A stretch of 64,000 nt of DNA, taken from positions 558,001-622,000 of the forward strand of contig NZ_CAJZAI010000001.1 in assembly GCF_914271435.1 (NCBI RefSeq). The letters are read 5' to 3'. A program made the translations under genes and the position numbers. A model generated the notes under the pieces. The model saw only the letters and a program-made list of their open reading frames with translations. It was not told the DNA's origin and searched no databases. Shown one piece after another: positions 51,858-61,442 of the stretch; position 1 is the first letter of the stretch, and each line of letters begins with the position of its first letter. This DNA comes from Cupriavidus laharis. Its GTDB lineage: Bacteria > Pseudomonadota > Gammaproteobacteria > Burkholderiales > Burkholderiaceae.

Positions 51858-52445
51858 ATGTCCCAGATCGATCAGGCAGCCCTGGCCCAATTGTTCACCG
51901 AAGCCCGCACGCACAACGTGTGGCAGGATCGTCACGTGGACGACGCCGTGCTTCACCAGGTCTATGAAGCCATGAAGTTCGGTCCGACGGCGGCCAACAG
52001 CTGCCCGGTGCGTATCGTTTTCGTCAAGAGCGCCGCCGAAAAGGCGCGGCTGGTCGAGTGCGTTTCCGCCGGCAATGTGGACAAGACCCGTTCCGCACCG
52101 GTCACGGCCATCATCGCCTATGACAAGGCGTTCCATGACCAACTGCCCAAGCTGTTCCCGCATGCCGACGCGCGCGCATGGTATGCCGGCAACGATGCCA
52201 AGATCGCCCGCGATGCGCTGATGAACAGCTCGCTGCAAGGTGGTTACTTCATCCTGGCCGCGCGCGCCATGGGCCTGGACTGCGGCCCGATGGGCGGCTT
52301 CGACGCGGACAAGGTCAACGCCGCCTTCTTCCCGGACGGCAAGTGGGAGGTCAACTTCCTGTGCAACCTGGGCTACGGTGAAGGCGACAAGCTGTTCCCG
52401 CGCCTGCCTCGCCTGGCGTTCGAAGAGGCCTGCCGCATCGTCTGA
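51858..52445 (+). CDS. Nitroreductase family protein (RutE/HadB-like, malonic semialdehyde reductase type)
   Basis: 195 residues, the length of the RutE/HadB group. The FMN-binding start [21 protein letters not shown] is followed by [49 protein letters not shown] (key parts: [24 protein letters not shown]) and [13 protein letters not shown]. It is a cytosolic flavoenzyme that reduces an aldehyde or nitro/quinone group with NAD(P)H. No rut genes are present, so uracil breakdown is not supported. The ATG at 51858 with AGGAACGAG ahead is preferred over one at 51840. A terminator follows. Confidence 0.9.
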   Translation: MSQIDQAALAQLFTEARTHNVWQDRHVDDAVLHQVYEAMKFGPTAANSCPVRIVFVKSAAEKARLVECVSAGNVDKTRSAPVTAIIAYDKAFHDQLPKLFPHADARAWYAGNDAKIARDALMNSSLQGGYFILAARAMGLDCGPMGGFDADKVNAAFFPDGKWEVNFLCNLGYGEGDKLFPRLPRLAFEEACRIV

Positions 52446-52471
52446 GACGCAGCACCCCGCATGCCATGAAG

Positions 52472-52495
52472 AAGACCCGCCTCGGCGGGTCTTTT
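52472..52495. terminator. Bidirectional terminator between the nitroreductase gene and nth
   Basis: AAGACCCGCC, TC, GGCGGGTCTT and TT between convergent genes. Confidence 0.85.
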
Positions 52496-52512
52496 GTTGT
52501 CCAGGGCCTCGC

Positions 52513-53157
52513 TCAGCCGCGCGGTGCCTCGGTCTTGTCGCGGTACTCGCACAGCGGCTCGATCACGCAGTGCCAGCATTCCGGCTTGCGCGCCTTGCAT
52601 ACGTAGCGGCCATGCAGGATCAGCCAGTGGTGGGCATCGTGCAGGAATTCTTTGGGCACCACCTTGAGCAGCTTGTCTTCGACGGCCTGCACGTTCTTGC
52701 CGGGAGCCAGCCCGGTGCGGTTGGCTACGCGGAAGATGTGCGTGTCGACGGCGATGGTCGGCTCGCCGAATGCGGTGTTGAGGACCACGTTGGCAGTCTT
52801 GCGGCCCACGCCAGGCAGCGCCTCCAGCGCGGCGCGGTCCGGCGGCACCTTGCCGCCGTGTTGCTCGACCAGGATGCGGCACGTCTGGATCACATGCTTC
52901 GCCTTGGTCTTGTAAAGACCAATGGTCTTGATGTACTCGCTCAGTCCGGCCTCGCCAAGTTCCAGCATCTGCTGCGGCGTGTGCGCGACCGGGAACAGCT
53001 TGCGCGTGGCCTTGTTGACGCCGACGTCGGTGGCCTGCGCCGACAGCAGCACGGCGATCAGCAATTCAAACGGGGAGCTGTATTCCAGTTCGGTGGTCGG
53101 CGCGGGATTGACCTCGCGCAGGGTCTCGAACAGCGCACGGCACTTGGCAGCGTTCAT
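52513..53157 (-). CDS. nth: Endonuclease III
   Basis: 214 residues. The helix-hairpin-helix carries the catalytic Lys in [17 protein letters not shown], and the catalytic Asp is in [16 protein letters not shown]. The C-terminal 4Fe-4S loop is C-x6-C-x2-C-x5-C ([17 protein letters not shown]). It removes oxidised pyrimidines and cleaves at abasic sites. Its ATG overlaps the rsxB stop by 4 bases, so the two iron-sulfur protein genes are co-translated. The nth-rnf association is common in proteobacteria. Confidence 0.96.
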   Translation of the reverse strand: MNAAKCRALFETLREVNPAPTTELEYSSPFELLIAVLLSAQATDVGVNKATRKLFPVAHTPQQMLELGEAGLSEYIKTIGLYKTKAKHVIQTCRILVEQHGGKVPPDRAALEALPGVGRKTANVVLNTAFGEPTIAVDTHIFRVANRTGLAPGKNVQAVEDKLLKVVPKEFLHDAHHWLILHGRYVCKARKPECWHCVIEPLCEYRDKTEAPRG

Positions 53158-53903
53158 TGGCCTGGTTGTTTGGGTGTGTTGTCGTTGTCCGGAGCGGTAC
53201 CCTTGGCGTCGTCGTCCCCGGTATTGCGCGGCCGGACAGCTTGCTGCTTCTGGCGCGCGCGTTCGATCGCGGCCTGAATGATGGCGCGCTTGCGTTCCTG
53301 CGCGGCACGCTCGGCCTCCGACTCCGCAGCTTCCGCCTGCAGGGCCTGCAGCTTGGCGGCGGCCTTGGCCGCGAGGCGCGCGTCGTTCTCCTCGCGCTCG
53401 CGCACCAGCCGCTGCCTGCGCGCGAGGTAGCGCGCGTGGGCAGCATCGGCCTGTGCCTGCGTCCAGGCATCCCAGCCGGTGCGTTCGCCGGTGACCGGCA
53501 CCATGTCGATGCAGTCGACCGGGCAGGGGGGCACACAGAGGTCGCAGCCGGTACAAAGGTCCGGGATGATGGTGTGCATCTGCTTGGCCGCACCCGCGAT
53601 GGCGTCGACCGGGCAGGCCTGGATACACAGCGTACAGCCGATGCACAGGCTTTCGTCGATACGCGCGACCGAGCGCGGCTGTTCGACGCCGCGCTCGGGA
53701 TCCAGCGGCAGCGGTTCGGTGCCCAGCACCGCCGACAGGCGGCGGATTCCCTCCGCGCCGCCGGGCGGGCAACGGTTGCAGGCGGCCTCGCCGCTGGCCA
53801 TGGCTTCGGCGTACGGACGGCAACCGTTGAAACCGCACTTGGTGCACTGGGTTTGCGGCAGCAGCGCTTCGAGGCGATCTGCGAGGGTGTGGGCGGGACT
53901 CAC
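53154..53903 (-). CDS. rsxB: RsxB/RnfB-like electron-transport ferredoxin with a charged C-terminal tail
   Basis: 249 residues from a GTG at 53903. The N-terminal 4Fe-4S domain has Cys20, 23, 28 and 45 (CTKCGFNGC...C). Two ferredoxin clusters follow at about 85-135 ([24 protein letters not shown]). Then comes an Ala/Glu/Arg-rich helical, probably coiled-coil tail from 150 to 225. The N-terminal membrane helix of classical RnfB is missing. No other rnf/rsx gene lies here, so it may serve SoxR reduction or cluster delivery. It is coupled to nth. The GTG start has no clear ribosome site. Confidence 0.85.
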   Translation of the reverse strand: MSPAHTLADRLEALLPQTQCTKCGFNGCRPYAEAMASGEAACNRCPPGGAEGIRRLSAVLGTEPLPLDPERGVEQPRSVARIDESLCIGCTLCIQACPVDAIAGAAKQMHTIIPDLCTGCDLCVPPCPVDCIDMVPVTGERTGWDAWTQAQADAAHARYLARRQRLVREREENDARLAAKAAAKLQALQAEAAESEAERAAQERKRAIIQAAIERARQKQQAVRPRNTGDDDAKGTAPDNDNTPKQPGQ

Positions 53904-54107
53904 GGCAACAGCAAGAATGGCGGGAAGGGGAACATTGGCGGCATCGGCAGGTTGCCGTCAGCCGCGCGCCGGCCTCTGCGGGCCGCACGCCGCACGGATT
54001 ATCCCCGATTTCGCGATTGGGCAGAACCAGCCATCATGCGCGACGGCCAGCTGGCCAGAAGCGTGCGCGGCTATGCCATAATCCGCGCAAACATCGACCC
54101 TTACCCC

Positions 54108-54740
54108 ATGTCAAACGAGACCAGAACCAAACGGGACCCAGAGGGCACGCGCCGACGCATCCTGGCGGCGGCCACGGAGGAATTTGCCAAGGGCGGCCTG
54201 GCCGGCGCCCGAGTCGACCAGATCGCGCGCCGCGCTGAAACCAATGAGCGCATGCTGTACTACTACTACGGCAGCAAGGAAGGCCTCTTCCTGGCCGTGC
54301 TGGAGAAGCAGTACGCCGAGTTCCGCGCGGATGAGGAGCGGCTCCATATTACGGATGAAGATCCTGTTGCCGGGGTCCGTACGCTGGCCCGCTTCGTGTG
54401 GGACTGGTACTACCAGCATCCGGAATTCATCCGTCTCGTCAACAGCGAGAACCTGCACGAGGCGCGCCATCTGAAGAAATCGGCGCAGCTTCACCAGCTC
54501 GTCAACCCCATCGTCAACGTGCTGGCGGACATCGTCCGCAGGGGCCAGCAGCAGGGGCTGTTCCGCGACAACATCGACGTCCCGCAGTTCTACCTGACCA
54601 TCTCGGCGCTCGGTTACTACGTTCTGTCGAACCGATACACGATCAGCGCGGTGATCGGCCGGGACGTGGCCTCGCAGGACGAGCACGAACGGTTCGCCGA
54701 GCTGCACACCGAGATGCTGCTGAGCTATCTGAAGCGCTGA
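54108..54740 (+). CDS. TetR/AcrR-family transcriptional regulator
   Basis: 210 residues from the ATG at 54108. The helix-turn-helix is RRRILAAATEEFAKGGLAGARVDQIARRAETNERMLYYYYGSKEGLF (key parts: GLAGARVDQIARRAET and MLYYYYGSKEGLF). A helical effector domain contains WDWYYQHPEFIRLVNSENLHEARHL and YLTISALGYYVLSNRYTISAVIG (read as FYLTISALGYYVLSNRY). This C-terminal type is found in regulators of aromatic or fatty-acid catabolism. No obvious target lies beside it: rsxB diverges, and phaZ is convergent. The long frame upstream is an artefact. Confidence 0.92.
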   Translation: MSNETRTKRDPEGTRRRILAAATEEFAKGGLAGARVDQIARRAETNERMLYYYYGSKEGLFLAVLEKQYAEFRADEERLHITDEDPVAGVRTLARFVWDWYYQHPEFIRLVNSENLHEARHLKKSAQLHQLVNPIVNVLADIVRRGQQQGLFRDNIDVPQFYLTISALGYYVLSNRYTISAVIGRDVASQDEHERFAELHTEMLLSYLKR

Positions 54741-54762
54741 GTCGCCTAGCCCGGAACGAAGA

Positions 54763-54784
54763 AACGCCCGCGAATGCGGGCGTT
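54763..54784. terminator. Terminator between the tetR-like gene and phaZ
   Basis: AACGCCCGCG / CGGGCGTT stem between convergent genes, with only a short T run. Confidence 0.7.
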
Positions 54785-54805
54785 ACTGCGTGGCACGTGG
54801 TCAGG

Positions 54806-56047
54806 TCAACGGTACTTGCGGATGAAGTCGCGCAATTGCGGATAGATTTCATCGCGCCAGCGGCGGCCCGAGAAGATCCCGTAGTGGCCGCAATTCGTCG
54901 CCGACAGGTGGTGCTTGTGCGTCTCCGGGATGCCCGCGCACAACTCATGCGCCGCGGCGGTCTGGCCGGCACCGGAGATGTCGTCGAGTTCGCCCTCGAT
55001 CGTCAGCAGCGCGCTGCCCTTGATGTCCTGCGGCCGCACCGGGTTGCCATCGATGGCCCAGGTGCCGTTGGCCAGCCGGAACTCCTGGAACACTTCGCGG
55101 ATCGTGTCGAGGTAGTACTCGGCCGCCATGTCGAGCACGGCGTTGTACTCATCGTAGAAGCGCACATGGGCTTCCGCGTCGTCGGCGTCGCCCTGGATCA
55201 GGCTCAGGTAATAGTCATAGTGCGACGACAGGTGGCGGTCCGGGTTCATTGCCACGAAGCCGGCATGCTGCAGGAAGCCGGGATAGACGCGGCGGCCGTG
55301 GCCGGGATAATTGGCCGGCACGGTGTAGATGACGTTGTTCTCGAACCACTCGAACGACTTGTTGGTGGCCAGCGAATTGACCGCCGTCGGGCTCCTGCGG
55401 GCATCGATCGGGCCACCCATCATGGTCATGGTGAGCGGCGTCTTCTCGCCGGCCGAAGCCATCAGGGAGATCGCCGCCAGCACGGGCACCGTCGGCTGGC
55501 ACACCGAAATGACGTGCAGCTTGTCCGCGCCGATGTGACGGATGAATTCCTGAATGTAATAAATATAGTCCGACAGGTGGAACGGGCCATGTTCCGCCGG
55601 CACCATGCGCGCGTCGACCCAGTCGGTTACATAAACCTTGTGGTCCTGCAGCAGCGTGCGCACGGTGTCGCGCAGCAGCGTGGCGTGGTGGCCGGACAAT
55701 GGTGCCGCAACCAGCACCACGGGCTCGTCCTTGAGCAGCTTGATCGTGTCCGGATCATCGGCGTAGCGCTTGAAGCGGACCAGGCGGCAGAATGGCTTTT
55801 CCAGGATGGTCTGCTCGACGATCGGGATCTCGCGCCCGTTCGAGCGCACCGACTTGATGTCGAACGCGGGCTTCTCGTATTCCTTGCCGAGCCTGTACAG
55901 GAGTTCGTAGCCTGCAGCCAGGCGGGGTGCGCCGGGAACCAGGGACAACGGGCTGAGGGGATTGGTGAAAGTCTTGGCGGTCGCCTGTGCCCACGCGGTC
56001 AGCGGGTGCAGCATCGAACGCTGGAACTCATGCAATTGGTAGAGCAT
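54806..56047 (-). CDS. phaZ: Intracellular poly(3-hydroxybutyrate) depolymerase
   Basis: 413 residues from the ATG at 56047. It has an alpha/beta-hydrolase fold with the nucleophile Cys183 in HVISVCQPTVPVLAAISL (Cys instead of Ser). The acid is in LLTIEGELDDISGAGQT and the His in SATNCGHYGIFSGRRWRDEI. These features and the length match PhaZ1 of R. eutropha, which degrades native PHB granules in the cell. The start YQLHEFQRSMLHPLTAWAQ and the pattern FTNPLSPLSLVPGAPRLAAGYELL (key part: NPLSPLSLVPG) are also typical. It is monocistronic. A 12-base dyad (TGCTGTGCAGCA) lies upstream at 56131-56142. Confidence 0.95.
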   Translation of the reverse strand: MLYQLHEFQRSMLHPLTAWAQATAKTFTNPLSPLSLVPGAPRLAAGYELLYRLGKEYEKPAFDIKSVRSNGREIPIVEQTILEKPFCRLVRFKRYADDPDTIKLLKDEPVVLVAAPLSGHHATLLRDTVRTLLQDHKVYVTDWVDARMVPAEHGPFHLSDYIYYIQEFIRHIGADKLHVISVCQPTVPVLAAISLMASAGEKTPLTMTMMGGPIDARRSPTAVNSLATNKSFEWFENNVIYTVPANYPGHGRRVYPGFLQHAGFVAMNPDRHLSSHYDYYLSLIQGDADDAEAHVRFYDEYNAVLDMAAEYYLDTIREVFQEFRLANGTWAIDGNPVRPQDIKGSALLTIEGELDDISGAGQTAAAHELCAGIPETHKHHLSATNCGHYGIFSGRRWRDEIYPQLRDFIRKYR

Positions 56048-56130
56048 GGTGGTCTGGCCTGGTAATACGTCTTCTAAAGGGGGCACTGTCGTTGGCCGGT
56101 GTGCCGATTATGCACGCAACCCAACAATCG

Positions 56131-56142
56131 TGCTGTGCAGCA
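56131..56142 (-). promoter_or_regulatory. Dyad upstream of phaZ, possible regulator site
   Basis: TGCTG-TG-CAGCA is a 5+5 inverted repeat about 85 bases before the phaZ start. On the minus strand a GGTATATGC stretch precedes it. PHB regulators of the PhaR type bind TGC/GCA-rich dyads, but the match is too short to assign. Confidence 0.3.
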
Positions 56143-56226
56143 TATACCCTAAGGTACGGCGGCAATGGGAAAAGACAATAGCCCAAAGGCCTTAATTCCG
56201 CATGACAAAACGGAATGACAAAGCAG

Positions 56227-56250
56227 AAAAGGCAGCCGTAGCTGCCTTTT
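56227..56250. terminator. Bidirectional terminator downstream of the aromatic aminotransferase gene
   Basis: AAAAGGCAGC, CGTA, GCTGCCTTTT: a 10-bp stem including the A/T arms, on the 3' side of the minus-strand aminotransferase gene. Confidence 0.75.
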
Positions 56251-56266
56251 CCTGTTGCATGCACCA

Positions 56267-56300
56267 TGCCAGGGCTGCCGGCGCGCCGGCAGCCCTGGCA
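56267..56300. repeat. Perfect 34-bp palindrome just after the aminotransferase gene
   Basis: A 17-base arm, TGCCAGGGCTGCCGGCG, is followed immediately by its exact reverse complement. It starts 10 bases beyond the stop codon and lies between that stop and the T-run terminator. Confidence 0.8.
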
Positions 56301-56309
56301 ATGCGGCGT

Positions 56310-57506
56310 TTACAGCACTGCCGCGATAGCGTCGACAACGGCGTCGATATTGCGGCTGTTCAGCGCCGCCACGCAGATGCGGCCGGTGCCGACGGCGTAG
56401 ATGCCGTGCTCGTTACGCAGGCGATCCACTTGCGCCGAGCTCAGGCCCGAGTACGAGAACATGCCGCGCTGGGCCTTCACGAACGAGAAGTCGGTCTTCA
56501 CGCCCTTGGCGGCCAGCTTGTCGACCAGCGCGTGACGCATCAGCTTGATGCGGTCGCGCATCTCGGCCAGTTCCTGCTCCCACATCGCGCGCAGTTCGGG
56601 GCTGTTCAGCACGGTGGCAACCACGGTACCGCCGTGGGTCGGCGGGTTGGAGTAGTTGGTGCGGATCACGCGCTTGACCTGCGACAGCACGCGCTGGGCT
56701 TCATCCTTGCCCGTGGTGACGATCGACAGCGCGCCCACGCGCTCGCCGTACAGCGAGAAGCTCTTCGAGAACGAGCTCGACACGAAGAAGGGGAGGCCGG
56801 AATCGGCGAACAGGCGCACGGCCGCACCGTCCGGGTCGATGCCGTCGGCAAAGCCCTGGTAGGCCATGTCCAGGAACGGGATCAGGTTGCGTTCCTTGAT
56901 CAGCGCGACCACTTCCTTCCACTGCTCGGTCGACAGGTCGACGCCGGTCGGGTTGTGGCAGCACGCGTGCAGCACGACGATGGTGTTGGCCGGGTACGAC
57001 TTGAGCGATTCCACCATGCCGGCGAAGTTCAGGCCGTGGCTGGGCGCATCGTAGTAGGCATAGTTCACGACCTCGAAGCCGGCGGCTTCGAACAGCGCGC
57101 GGTGGTTTTCCCAGCTCGGATCGCTGATGGCAACCTTGGAGCCCGGGTACAGGCGCTTCAGGAAGTCGGCGCCGATCTTCAGGGCGCCGGTGCCGCCGAG
57201 TGCCTGGGCCGTCACAACGCGGCCTTCGGTGATCAGCGGCGATTCCTTGCCGAAAAGCAGCGACTGCACGGCCTGGTCATAGGCGGCGATGCCCTCGATG
57301 GGCAGGTAGCCGCGCGGCGTGGCGGTGGTCAGGCGCGCCTTTTCCGCTTCCTGCACGGCACGCAGCAGGGGAATTTTCCCTTCGTCGGTGAAGTACACGC
57401 CAACGCCCAGGTTCACCTTGGTGGCGCGGGTGTCGGCATTGAAGGCTTCATTCAGGCCCAGGATCGGGTCGCGCGGGGCCATTTCGACGGCAGAAAACAA
57501 ACTCAT
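56310..57506 (-). CDS. tyrB: Aromatic/aspartate amino acid aminotransferase, class I
   Basis: 398 residues of the AspC/TyrB type. It begins SLFSAVEMAPRDPILGLNEAF, with KVNLGVGVYFTDEGKIPLL, LGGTGALKIGADFL, HACCHNPTGVDLS, PFLDMAYQGFADG, the PLP lysine in SSSFSKSFSLYGERVGAL, and the substrate-carboxylate Arg in the closing GRICVAALN. It transfers amino groups between aspartate or aromatic amino acids and 2-oxoglutarate. TyrB is the last step of Phe/Tyr synthesis, so it is metabolically linked to aroG, but no leader-peptide attenuator is seen before it. It diverges from uvrB. AspC activity cannot be excluded. Confidence 0.9.
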   Translation of the reverse strand: MSLFSAVEMAPRDPILGLNEAFNADTRATKVNLGVGVYFTDEGKIPLLRAVQEAEKARLTTATPRGYLPIEGIAAYDQAVQSLLFGKESPLITEGRVVTAQALGGTGALKIGADFLKRLYPGSKVAISDPSWENHRALFEAAGFEVVNYAYYDAPSHGLNFAGMVESLKSYPANTIVVLHACCHNPTGVDLSTEQWKEVVALIKERNLIPFLDMAYQGFADGIDPDGAAVRLFADSGLPFFVSSSFSKSFSLYGERVGALSIVTTGKDEAQRVLSQVKRVIRTNYSNPPTHGGTVVATVLNSPELRAMWEQELAEMRDRIKLMRHALVDKLAAKGVKTDFSFVKAQRGMFSYSGLSSAQVDRLRNEHGIYAVGTGRICVAALNSRNIDAVVDAIAAVL

Positions 57507-57679
57507 TTGGACTCTCGTGGTCGGCAATGTAAGAAAACGGGAAGGCGTAGAATGCTTCGGACTGCGCTGGGGGGCGTGCGGCAGACCTGCTTGCTGGCGT
57601 TTGCTGCTTGAAGCGGGCTGTGCAACCCCAAGATTCTAGCGTATCCGCCCCCCTTTCTCAGGTATTTCCCTAACCGTCT

Positions 57680-59767
<2,088 letters not shown>

Positions 59768-59848
59768 GCGTCGTAAGGCTTTCCCGGCGCACCACGCCCG
59801 CGTGCTGGCCTATAGTGGAAAGCGTCACGCCAGATCAGGAGATGCGCC

Positions 59849-60148
59849 ATGGTCAAGCTAGCGCTGTGGGTGCCGCTCGAAGCCAGGCCCGGCAAGGAAG
59901 CGGAGGTGGAGCAGTTCCTGCGCGACGGCTTGCCCCTGGTCGAGCAGGAAGCCGGCACCACGGCCTGGTTCGCGCTGCGGCTGGGACCATCGCGATTCGG
60001 CATCTTTGATGCGTTCCCTGACGAGGGGGCACGCGACGCGCATCTGGCGGGCAAGGTGGCGGCAGCGCTGATGGCCCGGGCGCCCGAGCTGTTCGTCGGC
60101 GCGCCGCCGATCCAGAAGCTCGACGTCCTGGCAGCCAAGCTGCCGTGA
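59849..60148 (+). CDS. Antibiotic biosynthesis monooxygenase (ABM) domain protein
   Basis: 99 residues: VKLALWVPLEARPGKEAEVEQFLRDGLPLVEQEAGTTAWFALRLG (key parts: EARPGKEAEVEQFL, EAGTTAWFAL) and FGIFDAFPDEGARDAHL form the ferredoxin-like ABM/YgiN fold. The family includes quinol monooxygenases and many small proteins with unproved roles. The next gene begins within or just after its stop codon, and the three small genes from 59849 to 60681 all lie in one direction, so they may be co-transcribed. Confidence 0.88.
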   Translation: MVKLALWVPLEARPGKEAEVEQFLRDGLPLVEQEAGTTAWFALRLGPSRFGIFDAFPDEGARDAHLAGKVAAALMARAPELFVGAPPIQKLDVLAAKLP

Positions 60149-60165
60149 ACCGGCAGGGGGCCAAT

Positions 60166-60387
60166 ATGGAACGGCAGTTCGAATACGGCGGCTACATGGT
60201 AGTTGCCAGCGCGGTCCCGGAGACCGGTGGCGGCTTTGCTGCACAAGTGCGCATTGCCGACGCGTTCGGCGAGCCCTCTGGCCCGACTTTCGAGGCGCTG
60301 GCCGGCAAGGCGCCGACGCCAGAAGCCGCGGTTGCCATGGCGGAAGCGGCCGCCATGCGCGCCATCGATGCCGGCGAGGTGAACTGA
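60166..60387 (+). CDS. Small conserved-type protein, 73 residues, unknown function
   Basis: From the ATG at 60166, with AGGGGG ahead (a GTG at 60145 is also open). It starts ERQFEYGGYMVVASAVPETG, then a strand AAQVRIADAF, and ends in the helix TPEAAVAMAEAAAMRAIDAG. The layout is a beta sheet plus a C-terminal helix, with no signal peptide or cysteine. I do not recognise a named family. It lies between the ABM-domain gene and another protein of the same size and layout. Confidence 0.7.
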   Translation: MERQFEYGGYMVVASAVPETGGGFAAQVRIADAFGEPSGPTFEALAGKAPTPEAAVAMAEAAAMRAIDAGEVN

Positions 60388-60441
60388 GTCTGTAGCGCTA
60401 TACGCCGGCACGCCCATCATTCCTGGAGACTGGAGACGGTC

Positions 60442-60681
60442 ATGGCCGAAATCGGCGAATGGAAGAAGAAGGTCTATGAAACCCACGAAGTGCAGGTCCT
60501 AGTGCGGCACCGCTCGCAGAGCGAGTGGGAATACACGGTGCGGGTCTGCCGCGCCGGCTGCAATATCCGCGCGGCCACGACGCTGACAGAAAAATCCCTG
60601 ATCACCGACCACTACAAGACTGCCGAAGCGGCGGAAATCGCCGGGTTTGCGCACGGGGAGCGGCTCGCCAAACAGCTTTAG
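60442..60681 (+). CDS. Small conserved-type protein, 79 residues, unknown function
   Basis: The start ATG at 60442 has GGAGAC ahead. It begins AEIGEWKKKVYETHEVQVLVRH, has strands WEYTVRVCRAGC and IRAATTLTEKS, and ends in the helix KTAEAAEIAGFAHGERLAKQL. The beta sheet followed by a T/AEAA-type helix resembles the preceding 73-residue protein, suggesting a shared small fold. Two Cys are close together (CRAGC). The function is unknown, and no family is recognised. Confidence 0.7.
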   Translation: MAEIGEWKKKVYETHEVQVLVRHRSQSEWEYTVRVCRAGCNIRAATTLTEKSLITDHYKTAEAAEIAGFAHGERLAKQL

Positions 60682-60836
60682 CGAGCCGCCGCTGGCGGGT
60701 GGCGCTAAAATCGCGCCCTTCGCCGGCAAGGCTTCCATGCGCGGCACCGGGTGTGGCCATGCCCATGGCTGGCGCTTGGCGCCGGGTGGGCGCCGCCTGC
60801 TGCGGCGCTTCCATCCATTCCTCCGGGCAGAAAGCC

Positions 60837-61328
60837 ATGAAGAAGTACGCGATCCTGATGTGCTGCATGGGCAATATCTGCCGCTCCCCGACGGCCGAGG
60901 GCGTGTTGCGCGCCAAGCTCGCCGCGGCCGGGCTCGCCGGCCTGGTCGAGCTCGATTCGGCCGGAACCCATGACTATCACCTTGGACGTGCCCCGGACCC
61001 GCGTACCCAGCGCCATGCGCAGCAGCGTGGCTATGACTTGTCGGCGCTGCGGGCCCGCAAGGTCGGCCTGCCGGATTTCGCGCGCTTCGACCTGGTGCTG
61101 GCCATGGACCGGGACAACCTCGAGCGCCTGTCGACCTTGTGCCCGCGAGCCGATGCGCAGCAACTGCGGCTGTTGATGAGCTTCGCCACCCGCTACGACG
61201 CGGACGAGGTGCCCGACCCCTACTACGGCGAAGGCGACGGCTTCGAGCGCGTGCTCGACTATGTGGAAGATGCTTGCGACGGCATCATCGAGATGCTGCG
61301 CCAGCGCCTGCGCGACGAGCCCGCCTGA
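60837..61328 (+). CDS. Low-molecular-weight protein-tyrosine phosphatase
   Basis: 163 residues from the ATG at 60837. The phosphate-binding loop C-x5-R is CCMGNICRSPTAEGVL (Cys10, Arg16), and the acid Asp is in EVPDPYYGEGDGFERVL. SAGTHDYHLGRAPDPRT and FDLVLAMDRDNLERL complete the fold. It removes phosphate from tyrosine, or in some relatives arsenate or small molecules. There is no exopolysaccharide cluster next to it, so its target is open. The open frame extends about 310 bases upstream over another gene and is not coding there. Confidence 0.93.
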   Translation: MKKYAILMCCMGNICRSPTAEGVLRAKLAAAGLAGLVELDSAGTHDYHLGRAPDPRTQRHAQQRGYDLSALRARKVGLPDFARFDLVLAMDRDNLERLSTLCPRADAQQLRLLMSFATRYDADEVPDPYYGEGDGFERVLDYVEDACDGIIEMLRQRLRDEPA

Positions 61329-61376
61329 CGCGCGAAGGCTGTCGAAAATCGCCGGGTTTGATGCGGTGCCGCAGGG

Positions 61377-61401
61377 GTAGTTGACTGAATTACTCGGGTA
61401 C
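61377..61401 (+). promoter_or_regulatory. IscR type-1 binding site overlapping the iscR -35 box
   Basis: TAGTTGACTGAATTACTC-type sequence. Over 25 positions it matches the type-1 consensus ATASYYGACTRWWWYAGTCRRSTAT at 22. It covers the -35 element. Confidence 0.75.
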
Positions 61402-61410
61402 CTTTATACT
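61381..61410 (+). promoter_or_regulatory. iscR promoter
   Basis: TTGACT, an 18-base spacer and TATACT give a sigma-70 type promoter. The start of transcription is expected near 61417, about 25 bases before the iscR ATG. IscR sites lie on both elements. Confidence 0.75.
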
Positions 61411-61430
61411 TGACGGAAACGATCAAGTAT
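61406..61430 (+). promoter_or_regulatory. Second IscR type-1-like site overlapping the -10 box and transcription start
   Basis: ATACTTGA and TCAAGTAT are exact reverse complements around CGGAAACGA. Over 25 positions the element fits the type-1 consensus at 22. It overlaps the -10 element at its left end. Confidence 0.7.
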
Positions 61431-61442
61431 TAGCCCTGCATC

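Noticed and set aside
57507..57679. A second aromatic attenuator before tyrB
   Set aside because: There is no Phe/Tyr-rich short ORF and no terminator hairpin upstream of the gene.
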